DNA from: Thalassotalea sp. G2M2-11
GTDB taxonomy: Bacteria; Pseudomonadota; Gammaproteobacteria; Enterobacterales; Alteromonadaceae
Direction: 5' to 3'
Length of the DNA: 64,000 nucleotides
NCBI RefSeq assembly: GCF_017168195.1
Contig: NZ_JADNYL010000002.1
Span: forward strand, 744,001-808,000
In this document: one piece after another, positions 54,721 to 62,624 of the stretch
How positions within the stretch are numbered: position 1 is the stretch's first letter
Layout of the letters: the number at the start of each line of letters is the position of its first letter
Position numbers and translations under genes: made by a program
Notes under the pieces: model-generated
The model's database searches: none
Seen by the model: the letters and a program-made list of their open reading frames with translations, nothing else
Told to the model about the DNA's origin: nothing

Positions 54721-55554
54721 CTAAACGTTTTTTTGATAAACGATACCGGGATTACAACGGATCATTTCGAATTTTTGGTTGAGTCCAGATAATGACTCTG
54801 AGGCACCTAGAAATAGGTAACCGCCGGGATTTAATACCCCATAGATTTGTGACAATATTTGTTTTTTTATCTCAGGAGAGAAGTAAATCAAGACGTTACG
54901 ACAAAATACAATATCAAAACGCCCCATTAAACTATAGCTACCTAACAGGTTTAAGTGACGAAAACTCACTAACTTTTTGACCGGTTCTTTGATCTTTGAC
55001 ATGCCATTTTCACCTGGCTCAAAAAACAAACGTTTTCGCTCAGCTGATAAGCCTCGAGATAAAGATAATGTATCATAATGAGCATATTTACAGTGCTCTA
55101 ACATAGTATGAGAAATATCAGTGCCAATAATTTGAACATTACCAGGTAAGCTGCCCGGATTCGACTGCTGATATTCCATCGCGGACATCCCAATAGAATA
55201 AGGTTCCTGACCAGAAGAGCTTGCGGCAGACCATATCTTTACTGGTGTACGCTGACCTTTGAACTCAGGCAACAAACGTTTTTTTAATAATTCGAACGGA
55301 TATTCATCACGAAACCATAATGTTTCATTAGTTGTCATCGCATCAATAACCGCCGAGCGTAACTGCCTTTCCATCGGGCTTAATGTACGAGTTACTAACT
55401 CACCTAGGGTTTCTACATTAAATTTTGCCATCAGTGGCGCTAAGCGGCTTTTTACTAGGTATTGTTTACTTTCACCTAGCACTATTCCACATTGCTGCTC
55501 TAGAAACTCTCTGAATAAATGATAACTTTTGTCATCAAGTTGACGCGCTGGCAC
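54721..55554 (-). CDS. cheR: Chemotaxis methyltransferase CheR
   Basis: CheR methylates glutamates of chemoreceptors with S-adenosylmethionine. The 277-residue protein has the N-terminal helical domain (FREFLEQQCGIVLGESKQYL) and a methyltransferase domain with IWSAASSSGQEPYSIGMSA, VQIIGTDISHTMLEHCKYAH and FDIVFCRNVLIYFSPEIKKQ. The start is a GTG at 55554 with only a weak ribosome site. The order cheV-cheR-flgB is that of Vibrio and Shewanella. Confidence 0.95.
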   Translation of the reverse strand: MPARQLDDKSYHLFREFLEQQCGIVLGESKQYLVKSRLAPLMAKFNVETLGELVTRTLSPMERQLRSAVIDAMTTNETLWFRDEYPFELLKKRLLPEFKGQRTPVKIWSAASSSGQEPYSIGMSAMEYQQSNPGSLPGNVQIIGTDISHTMLEHCKYAHYDTLSLSRGLSAERKRLFFEPGENGMSKIKEPVKKLVSFRHLNLLGSYSLMGRFDIVFCRNVLIYFSPEIKKQILSQIYGVLNPGGYLFLGASESLSGLNQKFEMIRCNPGIVYQKNV

Positions 55555-55588
55555 TATATATTTTCCACTTTAATACTGACTAACCAAA

Positions 55589-56521
55589 TCAAGACAGTTC
55601 TTCAACTTTTAACCATTTTTTCACTGCAGTCGCTAATTCATCAGGATGAAATTTTGGAATAAAATCTTCCGCGCCTACTTTTTCAACCATGGCATTATTA
55701 AAGACACCACTTAAAGACGTGTGTAAAATGACCGGCATTTTACGTAATTGCTCATTACTTTTGATCTCTGCCGTTAAGGTATAACCATCCATTTCTGGCA
55801 TTTCAATATCTGATATCAACAGTGCGACCTTTTCATCAATAGAATCACAGCCTTGAACCATTTCATTCAACTGGTTAAGCGCATCTTGGCCATTTTTCGC
55901 TAACACCATTTTCAGGCCGAGTGGCTCAAGGGCTCGTTTCACTTGGTTGCGCGCCACAGTTGAATCATCGGCAATCATGATCACCCGCTCACCAAGACTT
56001 TGACCGACAGTTTCATCTTTAACCTCATCACTCAGCTCTGTAGATATCGGGCTAATTTCGTTAAGAATTTTTTCAACATCCAAGATAGATACCATTTCGT
56101 TATCTATTTCGGTTACTGCCGTCAAATAACTTGATTTCCCAGCGCCTTCTGGTGGGGGTAAAATATCTTGCCAGCTTAAGGTCACAATACGCTCAACCCC
56201 AGAGACCAAGAAACCTTGCACACTGCGATTATATTCAGCAATAATAACAAAAGAATTCTCATCCGGCTTAATTTCTGGCCCACCGGTCGCTTTACTTAGA
56301 TCTATAACTGAAATGGTCTGCCCTCGAATATGAGCAACCCCTTTAATAAACTTATCTTGTTTAGGTAATAATGTTAAACGAGGACAAGGCATTACTTCTC
56401 GTACTTTAAACACGTTAATGCCGAATCTTTGTGACCCAACTAACTTGAACATTAAAAGCTCTAGTCTATTTTGACCCACCAACTGCGTACGTTGATTTAC
56501 CGAATCTAAAACTCCAGCCAT
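55589..56521 (-). CDS. cheV: Chemotaxis coupling protein CheV
   Basis: CheV couples receptors to CheA and carries a receiver domain. The 310-residue product has an N-terminal CheW domain (about 20-165: QRFGINVFKVREVMPCPRLT, VAHIRGQTISVIDLSKATGG) and a C-terminal receiver (about 185-305) with MIADDSTVARNQVKRALEPL, phospho-acceptor Asp in LLISDIEMPEMDGYT and the conserved Thr/Lys pair near the end. ATG at 56521 has GAGG upstream, and the longer frame is discarded. Confidence 0.95.
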   Translation of the reverse strand: MAGVLDSVNQRTQLVGQNRLELLMFKLVGSQRFGINVFKVREVMPCPRLTLLPKQDKFIKGVAHIRGQTISVIDLSKATGGPEIKPDENSFVIIAEYNRSVQGFLVSGVERIVTLSWQDILPPPEGAGKSSYLTAVTEIDNEMVSILDVEKILNEISPISTELSDEVKDETVGQSLGERVIMIADDSTVARNQVKRALEPLGLKMVLAKNGQDALNQLNEMVQGCDSIDEKVALLISDIEMPEMDGYTLTAEIKSNEQLRKMPVILHTSLSGVFNNAMVEKVGAEDFIPKFHPDELATAVKKWLKVEELS

Positions 56522-56696
56522 ATTAACCTCGTTGTAGAATGCCCTAACAGGATACCGCACTATTAGGCACAATTCTTGATTGTACATTGATATGATTAGA
56601 TTCGCCTGTATTTTGACGGATTTAATCTATTTTCTCGCTCTGTAAATTAAGCATAGACGAGTATTTCAATTTCCCTAGTACTAGATTACAAAATTT

Positions 56697-57389
56697 ATGA
56701 GCAAATTAAAGATATTTATAAGTTTTTCACTTTTGACCATGTTAGCGACTTTGGACTGTGTAGCTACGACATATGATGCCGAATACATTACAAAGCTAGC
56801 GAAAACTTATGTGGAAGAACATACCGAACAACCACGTCATGGTAAAATTGTTGTCACTCCTGCAGCCATAGACCCTAGAATCAATATTAAACCATGTTCA
56901 GTTCCTTTAAGTGCAAATATACCCCAAAACTACTCCAGTAGAAATCTAAATGTGAAAATTTCCTGTGAAAGTTCAACACCCTGGCAATTGTTTATACCGG
57001 TACAAGTTGAAACAACCATACCCGTTTTAGTTGCGAAGACAAAAATTGCTAAAGGCAGCACTCTAAACGAACAAAATCTCGCTATTGAATGGCGTAACCT
57101 CTACCGTATTCGTGGAGAAATCCTCAATGATATTGACCAAATTAAAGGTGCTCGAAGTAAACGAACATTGATGCCTGGTCGAGCCGTTACTAAAAAAGTA
57201 ATTTGCGTTGTATGTAAAGGTGAAGTTGTCACCATTGTTGCTCAATCTGATAATTTTCACATAAAAACATCTGGAGTTGCTTTAAAAAATGCGACATTTG
57301 GTGAACAAGTAAAAGTTAGAAATACCCGTTCTGGAAAAACAATCACCGCCCAAGTGCAATCTATCAATCAGGTAGCAATTAATTTATAA
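56697..57389 (+). CDS. flgA: P-ring assembly chaperone FlgA
   Basis: FlgA is a periplasmic chaperone for P-ring formation. The 230-residue protein has a signal peptide (LKIFISFSLLTMLATLDCVA), then DPRINIKPCSVPLS, and a C-terminal SAF/ChapFlgA domain (VLVAKTKIAKGSTLNEQNLA, RTLMPGRAVTKKVICV, NTRSGKTITAQVQSINQVAI). It is divergent from cheV and heads flgA-flgM-flgN. A degenerate sigma54-like site lies at 56565-56580. No clear ribosome site is visible before the ATG. Confidence 0.93.
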   Translation: MSKLKIFISFSLLTMLATLDCVATTYDAEYITKLAKTYVEEHTEQPRHGKIVVTPAAIDPRINIKPCSVPLSANIPQNYSSRNLNVKISCESSTPWQLFIPVQVETTIPVLVAKTKIAKGSTLNEQNLAIEWRNLYRIRGEILNDIDQIKGARSKRTLMPGRAVTKKVICVVCKGEVVTIVAQSDNFHIKTSGVALKNATFGEQVKVRNTRSGKTITAQVQSINQVAINL

Positions 57390-57396
57390 ATAATGT

Positions 57397-57423
57397 TAAA
57401 GTATTGAAAACTTTTGCCGATAC
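57397..57423 (+). promoter_or_regulatory. Sigma28 promoter of flgM
   Basis: TAAAGTAT-N11-GCCGATAC matches the FliA consensus TAAAGTTT-N11-GCCGATAA with two mismatches and exact spacing, about 40 bases before flgM. The FliA-dependent anti-FliA gene forms a negative feedback loop. Confidence 0.82.
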
Positions 57424-57464
57424 AAAGACATAAAAGTCGTACTAATTGCCAATAGGATCACATT

Positions 57465-57779
57465 ATGGCTATGAATATCAATAACTTGAGTAATAACACT
57501 CAAGTTAAGCAAAAAGTCGAACAACAAACTCAGGTGAAGCAACAAGCGACGCAAAACTCTGTCTCGGCTGAACAATCAAAAGTTGCAAGTAAAGATTCGG
57601 TTTCAATTACACCACAAGCGAAGCAACTTGGTGAACTTCAGAAAAAGGCCAATGAAGGTTCGGCAGTTAACCAGAAGAAAGTTGAACAACTGAAAAGTGC
57701 TATTATGTCTGGCGAATATAAAGTAAACCCTGAAAAATTAGCAGCAAGCATAGCTAACTTTGAGTTTAAACTTGGCTAA
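57465..57779 (+). CDS. flgM: Anti-sigma28 factor FlgM
   Basis: FlgM holds FliA inactive until it is exported through the finished hook. The 104-residue protein starts MAMNINNLSNNTQVKQKVEQ, is Gln/Lys-rich in its disordered first half, and has the conserved C-terminal helices (KDSVSITPQAKQLGELQKKA, KKVEQLKSAIMSGEYKVNPE, KLAASIANFE). A sigma28 promoter precedes it and flgN follows. Confidence 0.93.
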   Translation: MAMNINNLSNNTQVKQKVEQQTQVKQQATQNSVSAEQSKVASKDSVSITPQAKQLGELQKKANEGSAVNQKKVEQLKSAIMSGEYKVNPEKLAASIANFEFKLG

Positions 57780-57807
57780 GCATTAATAAGTTTAAGGATA
57801 ATAATTA

Positions 57808-58239
57808 GTGTCAACAGATTCCGGCCATTTGCCACAACTTCAAAAACAGCTTGAGCAATTACAACAGCTTGAATCTATTATTGATAGTGAAAAGGCGATC
57901 CTCCAACAGCAAGATCCAGCTAAGCTTACTGAAATCTCAGAGCTGAAAAATCAACTTTTGATTGATATTCAATCATTGGATCAACAGTTTGAACAAAGTG
58001 TGCAATTTAAACAAGATAAAGCACAAGGGGTCTATGCTGATATTCTGGCAGAAATTGAAAAAGTGCTGCTTAGTTGCAAAGAAAAAAATCTCGTCAATGG
58101 TCAAATTATCCAACATTCTGAATTAGCCGTTGAACGCATGAAAACAACCCTTTTACAAAATCATAATAAGTCATCAATGACCTATGACAGTAAAGGAAAA
58201 ACCAGTGGTGGGTTAAGTAGCTTAGGCATAAAGGCCTAA
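57808..58239 (+). CDS. flgN: Flagellar chaperone FlgN
   Basis: FlgN is the export chaperone of the junction proteins FlgK and FlgL. The 143-residue protein is nearly all coiled coil (LPQLQKQLEQLQQLESIIDS) and ends with the FlgN-type YDSKGKTSGGLSSLGIKA, probably the binding tail. It starts at GTG 57808 after AAGGA. The order flgA-flgM-flgN is conserved among polar flagellates. Confidence 0.88.
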   Translation: MSTDSGHLPQLQKQLEQLQQLESIIDSEKAILQQQDPAKLTEISELKNQLLIDIQSLDQQFEQSVQFKQDKAQGVYADILAEIEKVLLSCKEKNLVNGQIIQHSELAVERMKTTLLQNHNKSSMTYDSKGKTSGGLSSLGIKA

Positions 58240-58285
58240 CCTGTTAAACTAGAAAACCTTCAACCATTGCTCACATTTTCTAATC

Positions 58286-58321
58286 AAGCTCAACTTATCA
58301 ATAAAGCTCAACTTATCAATA
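58286..58321. repeat. 18-bp perfect tandem duplication
   Basis: AAGCTCAACTTATCAATA occurs twice head to tail in the 308-bp gap after flgN. The gap otherwise holds the 49-bp repeat pair and a terminator. It looks like a recent slippage or duplication event. Confidence 0.85.
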
Positions 58322-58410
58322 AAGCATTTAACTTCATTGCAATGCGTTAATTAATATAAGCAATCGGCTTAGCTGAAATGCATGTTATTACTAACATATA
58401 AAGATGAGAA

Positions 58411-58500
58411 AATACTCCTGCAATTTCGATATACCGTATTTCCTATACACACACGAAATTATGCTCCTGCAATTTCGTTGTACCGTATTTCCTATACATA
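58411..58500. repeat. Second copy of the 49-bp repeat family, about 1.8 units
   Basis: Two units with the same 49-bp period (CTCCTGCAATTTCG at 58415 and 58464) and the same CGAAATT/AATTTCG inverted repeat as at 51443-51661. The palindromic end reads CGTATTTCCTATACA instead of CGTACATCCTGTACA, so a G-C pair has become A-T on both arms, a compensatory change. The array again abuts a terminator. Confidence 0.85.
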
Positions 58501-58525
58501 AAACCGGCTATAAAGCCGGTTTTTT
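58501..58525. terminator. Bidirectional terminator between flgN and flgP
   Basis: AAACCGGC and GCCGGTTT form an 8-bp stem with a 6-base loop, followed by a T run on the plus strand and by TTTTATG on the minus strand. It can serve the convergent flgAMN and flgOP transcripts. Confidence 0.85.
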
Positions 58526-58547
58526 AACTACTTTGTGATTGAAAAAA

Positions 58548-59015
58548 TTAAAAATACTGAACGTTTTTAATTTCTCTCTGATTGGAAGAGGCGAGATAAA
58601 GGTCATACACTTGTTTAAAGTCCAACAGTAACTCGGTTGTATAAGTGTCACCAACAGGGTAGCTTTTCAACACTTTAGCCCCACGGATAAGTCCATTGAC
58701 TGATGTCGTTAGCTCTTGATCATTTATCAATAGATTTGACATCGTAGTTGAGTCGTTAATCTGCTGCCCATACACTTGCTCTGCTAATTCGGCATAAGCC
58801 GCCAATTTAGAAGCTTTAATCGCCATTAGCATACGCTGTGTTTCATTGTCAGACTTTTGTAAACTAATGGGTGCTTGACCCACCGCCTTGATCACCGGAA
58901 ACGAATCTGGTTTCACGCGTTGCCATTGCACATGTTTATCATAAATAGTGCTACAACCGCCAAGTAAAAGTGATGAAACTCCAAGCATAGAGGCTACTAA
59001 TAACATTTTTTTCAT
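58548..59015 (-). CDS. flgP: Flagellar outer-membrane lipoprotein FlgP
   Basis: FlgP forms an outer-membrane-associated disk around the polar motor in Vibrio and Campylobacter. The 155-residue protein has a lipoprotein signal (KKMLLVASMLGVSSLLLGGC, lipobox LGGC) and an LPP20-like domain (AIKASKLAAYAELAEQVYGQ, LINDQELTTSVNGLIRGAKV). A strong GGGGGA box precedes the ATG. It follows flgO by 9 bases in the usual flgOP pair. Confidence 0.88.
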   Translation of the reverse strand: MKKMLLVASMLGVSSLLLGGCSTIYDKHVQWQRVKPDSFPVIKAVGQAPISLQKSDNETQRMLMAIKASKLAAYAELAEQVYGQQINDSTTMSNLLINDQELTTSVNGLIRGAKVLKSYPVGDTYTTELLLDFKQVYDLYLASSNQREIKNVQYF

Positions 59016-59024
59016 AACATCCCC

Positions 59025-59669
59025 CTATTGATGAATCTCAACCGCCCTTGCTTCATCGCTAAGCATTTCAGCTTCTCTGATGATCATGCCGTCTTTCATT
59101 CTGACATTTTCCATACGATTTAGCTCTTCACCCACGATCCAATTAGGAATAAATGATTGGGCCGTAGCAACTACAACACGTGATTGCATACCTATCATAC
59201 GCGCGTTGACCAAAATACCACCGTCTTGTTTCATCATGGTACCAGTTACCACATAGTCAATAATCTGGCGTTCTGGTAATTCTTTCCAGTCACGAGTGAA
59301 CACATAATCACCGTCTTTGGTAACGCGAATATGTCCTGTGGTTTTAAAATCGACAATAATCAAACCATGACGTTGTAATTCATGGATAAAGCTTTCCGAT
59401 AATTGATTACCCAACCAATTAGTTGACTCTAAATCTTTTAAGTCAACAAACGAAGCAACCGCTATCGGTGTTTTTGGGGTGACAAAAGTACTACTTTCAA
59501 GCATTTGATATGCAAGCCCTTTTACCACATCATTGATTGCGTGTTTAGGTAGTTCAAACGCATCTATTTCACCTTGCTCTTGTTGAACAACACGGTAGAA
59601 ATCATCCCCATCAGACATCATGCTACATGAAACCAACAAGGGTAATGTTAATAGCAACCACTTTTTCAT
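59025..59669 (-). CDS. flgO: Flagellar outer-membrane protein FlgO
   Basis: FlgO is needed for full polar motility and flagellum stability in Vibrio. The 214-residue product has a lipoprotein signal (MKKWLLLTLPLLVSCSM, lipobox LVSC) and the FlgO domain (TPIAVASFVDLKDLESTNWL, GNQLSESFIHELQRHGLIIV, YVVTGTMMKQDGGILVNARM). ATG at 59669 is 6 bases after AGGAG; the frame extends upstream without a ribosome site. A sigma54 promoter lies about 45 bases upstream. Confidence 0.88.
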   Translation of the reverse strand: MKKWLLLTLPLLVSCSMMSDGDDFYRVVQQEQGEIDAFELPKHAINDVVKGLAYQMLESSTFVTPKTPIAVASFVDLKDLESTNWLGNQLSESFIHELQRHGLIIVDFKTTGHIRVTKDGDYVFTRDWKELPERQIIDYVVTGTMMKQDGGILVNARMIGMQSRVVVATAQSFIPNWIVGEELNRMENVRMKDGMIIREAEMLSDEARAVEIHQ

Positions 59670-59711
59670 TGAGTGCTCCTCAATTACATCCAAATTTAAT
59701 AGCAAAAACCA

Positions 59712-59727
59712 AGCATATTTTAAGCCA
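59712..59727 (-). promoter_or_regulatory. Sigma54 promoter of flgOP
   Basis: Minus strand TGGCTT-AAAAT-ATGCT with exact GG-N10-GC spacing, predicted start about 30 bases before the flgO ATG. The -12 box has ATGC in place of TTGC. Confidence 0.6.
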
Positions 59728-59891
59728 ACTCTACAAACATTCGATTTAGGCATAAAAAATGCTTAACATTAAACAGTAACAATCAATAATATTTGTATAC
59801 TCTTGGCGTATCTGAACCAATCAAACAACTCGGCATCAGATGCTTCATGCTTATAGCTTAGAACATGCCAAGTTTTTTTATAGGATTAACT

Positions 59892-61055
59892 ATGCGTATT
59901 ATCGCTTTAACTTTATTAACATTACTGTATTGGTCATCTGCTCATGCGCAGTGGTATCAGGCACAAGGTCAGGCATACATCAGTAAAGATAATGCTAAAG
60001 CAGCTAAATCTAAAGCGGTGGAAAATGCCTTAAAAAAAGCATTATTGGTCGCGGGGGCATCTGTCTCCAGTGTTCAACAAGTCATCAATGGTTTATTAAC
60101 ACAGGATGAAATTAACATTCGTGCAAGTGGTACAGTCCGTTCATTTGAGCTTATTGATGAATTACATCAAGACAATAGTATTACGGTTACCATTCGTGCC
60201 AATATTTTGCCGCAAGAACGTCAATGTTTTTCTGCCGATTACCGAAAGTCCCTGTTGATCACAAAAAGTCATATCAAAAATAGAGAGCAAGCCAACATCG
60301 GCGGGATATATCAACTCGATAATACCCTTGTCAAAAAACTATCTCATGCTATTCGCCAGCAAGGAATGTATTTAGAGACCAAGCTTGCATTAAAAAACAA
60401 CTCCGCTTTTTCTCGTTATAACAACAGCATACAAGTTGAAGAAATCAAACGAATTGCAATGACATTAGCTGATTTAACCGATAGTCAATATGTGATGTTT
60501 TCAGAAATAGAAGATATTTCATTTGCCGATACCGAAAACAATAGCTGGTCTTTTTGGCAAGAAGATGAATTTAACCGTTACTTTAATTTTGCGGTATATA
60601 TTTATAATGGCGCTAATGGAGAATTAGTGTTTAGCAAAAACTACTATAACGAAGCGCCCTGGACATTCACCAAACGTGCCCAAGTTGACGTATATTCCAA
60701 AGCCTTTTGGCAAAGTGAATATGGTCAAACTATCAAGCACACGTTAACCGATATTGTCACCGACATTGACGACAACATGATGTGTCAACCAACTCGCGCC
60801 AAAATCATCCAAGTGGCAAGTAATCAGGTACGGATTAACATTGGCAGTAATCATGGTGTTAAAGTTGGTGATGAATTCTCATTATTACACTTGAAAAACT
60901 TTACTAGCAGTGACGGTAAATTATACGCAGGATTTAATGTCAGCCCTTACACAGTTAAAGTCACGGATGTTTCTGCTTACAACGCTCTGGCAGTGACCAC
61001 TGAAAACAATGCCTTAGGAAATATTCAGTTAGATGATGTCGCAGTTAGGTATTAA
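59892..61055 (+). CDS. flgT: Flagellar H-ring protein FlgT
   Basis: FlgT forms the H ring that helps anchor the sodium stator in Vibrio. The 387-residue protein has a signal peptide (MRIIALTLLTLLYWSSAHAQ), an N-terminal domain (AYISKDNAKAAKSKAVENAL), a middle domain (TDSQYVMFSEIEDISFADTE) and a C-terminal domain with RAKIIQVASNQVRINIGSNH and GVKVGDEFSLLHLKN. ATG at 59892 follows AGGA by 6 bases; the ATG at 59865 is discarded. It is divergent from flgOP. Confidence 0.88.
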   Translation: MRIIALTLLTLLYWSSAHAQWYQAQGQAYISKDNAKAAKSKAVENALKKALLVAGASVSSVQQVINGLLTQDEINIRASGTVRSFELIDELHQDNSITVTIRANILPQERQCFSADYRKSLLITKSHIKNREQANIGGIYQLDNTLVKKLSHAIRQQGMYLETKLALKNNSAFSRYNNSIQVEEIKRIAMTLADLTDSQYVMFSEIEDISFADTENNSWSFWQEDEFNRYFNFAVYIYNGANGELVFSKNYYNEAPWTFTKRAQVDVYSKAFWQSEYGQTIKHTLTDIVTDIDDNMMCQPTRAKIIQVASNQVRINIGSNHGVKVGDEFSLLHLKNFTSSDGKLYAGFNVSPYTVKVTDVSAYNALAVTTENNALGNIQLDDVAVRY

Positions 61056-61066
61056 CAATACGAAAC

Positions 61067-61094
61067 TTTACAGCATTAAAAAATTTGATAAAAT
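61067..61094 (+). promoter_or_regulatory. Probable tRNA promoter
   Basis: TTTACA (61067-61072), a 16-base spacer and TAAAAT (61089-61094), followed by a GC-containing discriminator, lie 17 bases before the tRNA. The site is suitable for sigma70, but it is only motif evidence. Confidence 0.45.
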
Positions 61095-61111
61095 CTATCG
61101 CCTTAACTGCT

Positions 61112-61187
61112 GTCCTCATAGTTTAACTGGATAAAACTGCGGCCTCCTAAGCCGCTGCTCCAGGTTCGAGTCCTGGTGGGGACGCCA
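61112..61187 (+). tRNA. tRNA-Arg (anticodon CCT)
   Basis: The 76-base sequence folds as a cloverleaf. The acceptor GTCCTCA pairs with TGGGGAC, with one G-T pair; the anticodon stem GCGGC/GCCGC encloses CTCCTAA with anticodon CCT; the T arm is CCAGG-TTCGAGT-CCTGG; the CCA end is encoded. It decodes AGG. It stands alone between flgT and a secreted protein. No integrase or attachment repeat was seen next to it. Confidence 0.93.
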
Positions 61188-61254
61188 TACTATCATTGTG
61201 TTTCTATTGCTCCTAAAAACTAATCAAGCATACCTATAGTCAACATCTTGAACA

Positions 61255-61284
61255 GTAGCCCAATTTTACTGCCCTTTGGGCTAC
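61255..61284 (-). other. Hairpin after the secreted-protein gene
   Basis: GTAGCCCA and TGGGCTAC form an 8-bp stem with a 14-base loop, 12 bases past the stop of the minus-strand gene. There is no T tract on either strand, so it may be a weak terminator or a 3'-stabilising hairpin. Confidence 0.4.
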
Positions 61285-61296
61285 AAACATGGCTAA

Positions 61297-62052
61297 TTAC
61301 AAGCCACTCATTTCTTTATTCACGGCAATAATTTCATGCCACTGGTTTTTAAATACTCGAGCGTAATTGGCACGAAATGCTTTAAAACTACCTTTACCGT
61401 ATATTTTTTCAAAATGTTTACTAAATTCCCAATCATCATCAAACTCAGTCCAAGACTCAAAAGAAGACAGCGCCATCAGATGGCGTCCATTAGTGTTACC
61501 TTGGATAAATTTGTTTTCCATTACCGCCCAATATTTGACTTTGCCTATTTTATCAAGTGTCTCTTTAACCTGAGTTAGCAAGTACTTCACAACTTCCTGA
61601 TCTTGATCTTTATTCACCGTTAAATACCGAGAAACAAATTTTTCTGGAGAAGGCGCTTTTTCACCTAAATTATTGATCTCTAAGCCTTCAATATTACGCC
61701 ATATTTCACTTTGCTGATAAGAGCTAATATAAGGGTTAATGTTATCAGCCCAATCTTGATCGTGCTTTTTATTATCAGGTCGTGCATCTAACTCTGAGAA
61801 TGTCACAGGCCCCATCACCCACAGGAGTTCGTTAGCACTGGGACCATAAGTAATATTAAAGATTTTGGTTTTTAATGGAGCTTTGACATGATATTTTTTA
61901 ATATGCTCTCGCATATTGTTGGTGAGTTTTTTAGCATCTGTATTATTTATCGTGAATCTAAATGTATCCCATTGAGTATATGATTTAGTTTGTTCTGCTA
62001 ATACTGAAAAAGTGAACAGTAGCGTTGCTACTAAAATAGATATTTTTTTCAT
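61297..62052 (-). CDS. Secreted protein of unknown function
   Basis: The 251-residue product has a clear Sec signal peptide (MKKISILVATLLFTFSVLAE) and a soluble, charged mature part, presumably periplasmic. Segments include YTQWDTFRFTINNTDAKKLT, ITYGPSANELLWVMGPVTFS, KVKYWAVMENKFIQGNTNGR and WHEIIAVNKEMSGL. No family is recognised. No metal or catalytic motif is obvious. ATG at 62052 follows GGAAGG by 7 bases; the ATG at 62067 overlaps that box. It is flanked by the tRNA and by a separate small gene, so context gives no role. Confidence 0.8.
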   Translation of the reverse strand: MKKISILVATLLFTFSVLAEQTKSYTQWDTFRFTINNTDAKKLTNNMREHIKKYHVKAPLKTKIFNITYGPSANELLWVMGPVTFSELDARPDNKKHDQDWADNINPYISSYQQSEIWRNIEGLEINNLGEKAPSPEKFVSRYLTVNKDQDQEVVKYLLTQVKETLDKIGKVKYWAVMENKFIQGNTNGRHLMALSSFESWTEFDDDWEFSKHFEKIYGKGSFKAFRANYARVFKNQWHEIIAVNKEMSGL

Positions 62053-62220
62053 AATAGTACCTTCCATTATACTATTACAGCTTTAAGCCAAGTGGCTAAA
62101 GAAGACTTCAATAATATTGATTATCAACAGAGCCAGTATAGTAGAGAAAAACGTTATTACCATTTAACGCTAGTAAATCAATACTCATGAAGCAAGCAAT
62201 CAGCTTTTTTCCCATAAAAA

Positions 62221-62240
62221 AACCTCGCTTATGCGAGGTT
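62221..62240 (-). terminator. Terminator after the 44-residue gene
   Basis: AACCTCGC and GCGAGGTT form a perfect 8-bp stem with a 4-base loop, about 20 bases past the small gene's stop and followed by a T run on the minus strand. It is a textbook intrinsic terminator. Confidence 0.88.
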
Positions 62241-62261
62241 AATTTTTATAGCCAACTAAAA

Positions 62262-62396
62262 TTAATTGGCTTGTTCTGTCTTTACTTCCATGTTCTCAGC
62301 TACTGAGGTGTTACTCAATATCGCTGACAATGCTAATACAAATACGGCAAATATTACGGTTGTCAGTTTGATCCCTTTTGAAGACGATTTATTCAT
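62262..62396 (-). CDS. 44-residue single-span membrane or exported peptide
   Basis: A short frame reads MNKSSSKGIKLTTVIFAVFV, then LALSAILSNTSVAENMEVKT and EQAN before TAA. A positively charged start, a hydrophobic stretch (about 12-28) and an Ala-x-Glu site near 33 look like a signal or signal-anchor peptide. AGGA lies 7 bases before the ATG and an intrinsic terminator follows the stop, so it behaves like an independent gene. No family is recognised. If cleaved, only about 10 residues would remain, so a membrane-anchored small protein is also likely. Overlapping plus-strand frames are shadows. Confidence 0.6.
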   Translation of the reverse strand: MNKSSSKGIKLTTVIFAVFVLALSAILSNTSVAENMEVKTEQAN

Positions 62397-62624
62397 TCTA
62401 ATGTCCTACTTAGGTATTATTATTATGGTCAAACTTTACTACGCTACAAAACTTATACGATAAACATCAATATTTCAATGATTTATCTGAAAAATTACTT
62501 ACAGCACTGTTATTTTTTTAAAAAATATAACAAATCGCATAATATCATTTGCAGAGATACCCCTGTCTAGGCGAAAATAGCGTCACTTTTTACACCCTCA
62601 ATTTTTAAAACAGTTGGAGCAATT

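Noticed and set aside
61112-61187. tRNA-associated integration site
   Set aside because: No integrase gene and no direct repeat of the tRNA 3' end were seen in the flanking sequence.
62266-62463. Plus-strand 65-residue frame
   Set aside because: It is antisense to the better-supported 44-residue minus-strand gene with ribosome site and terminator.
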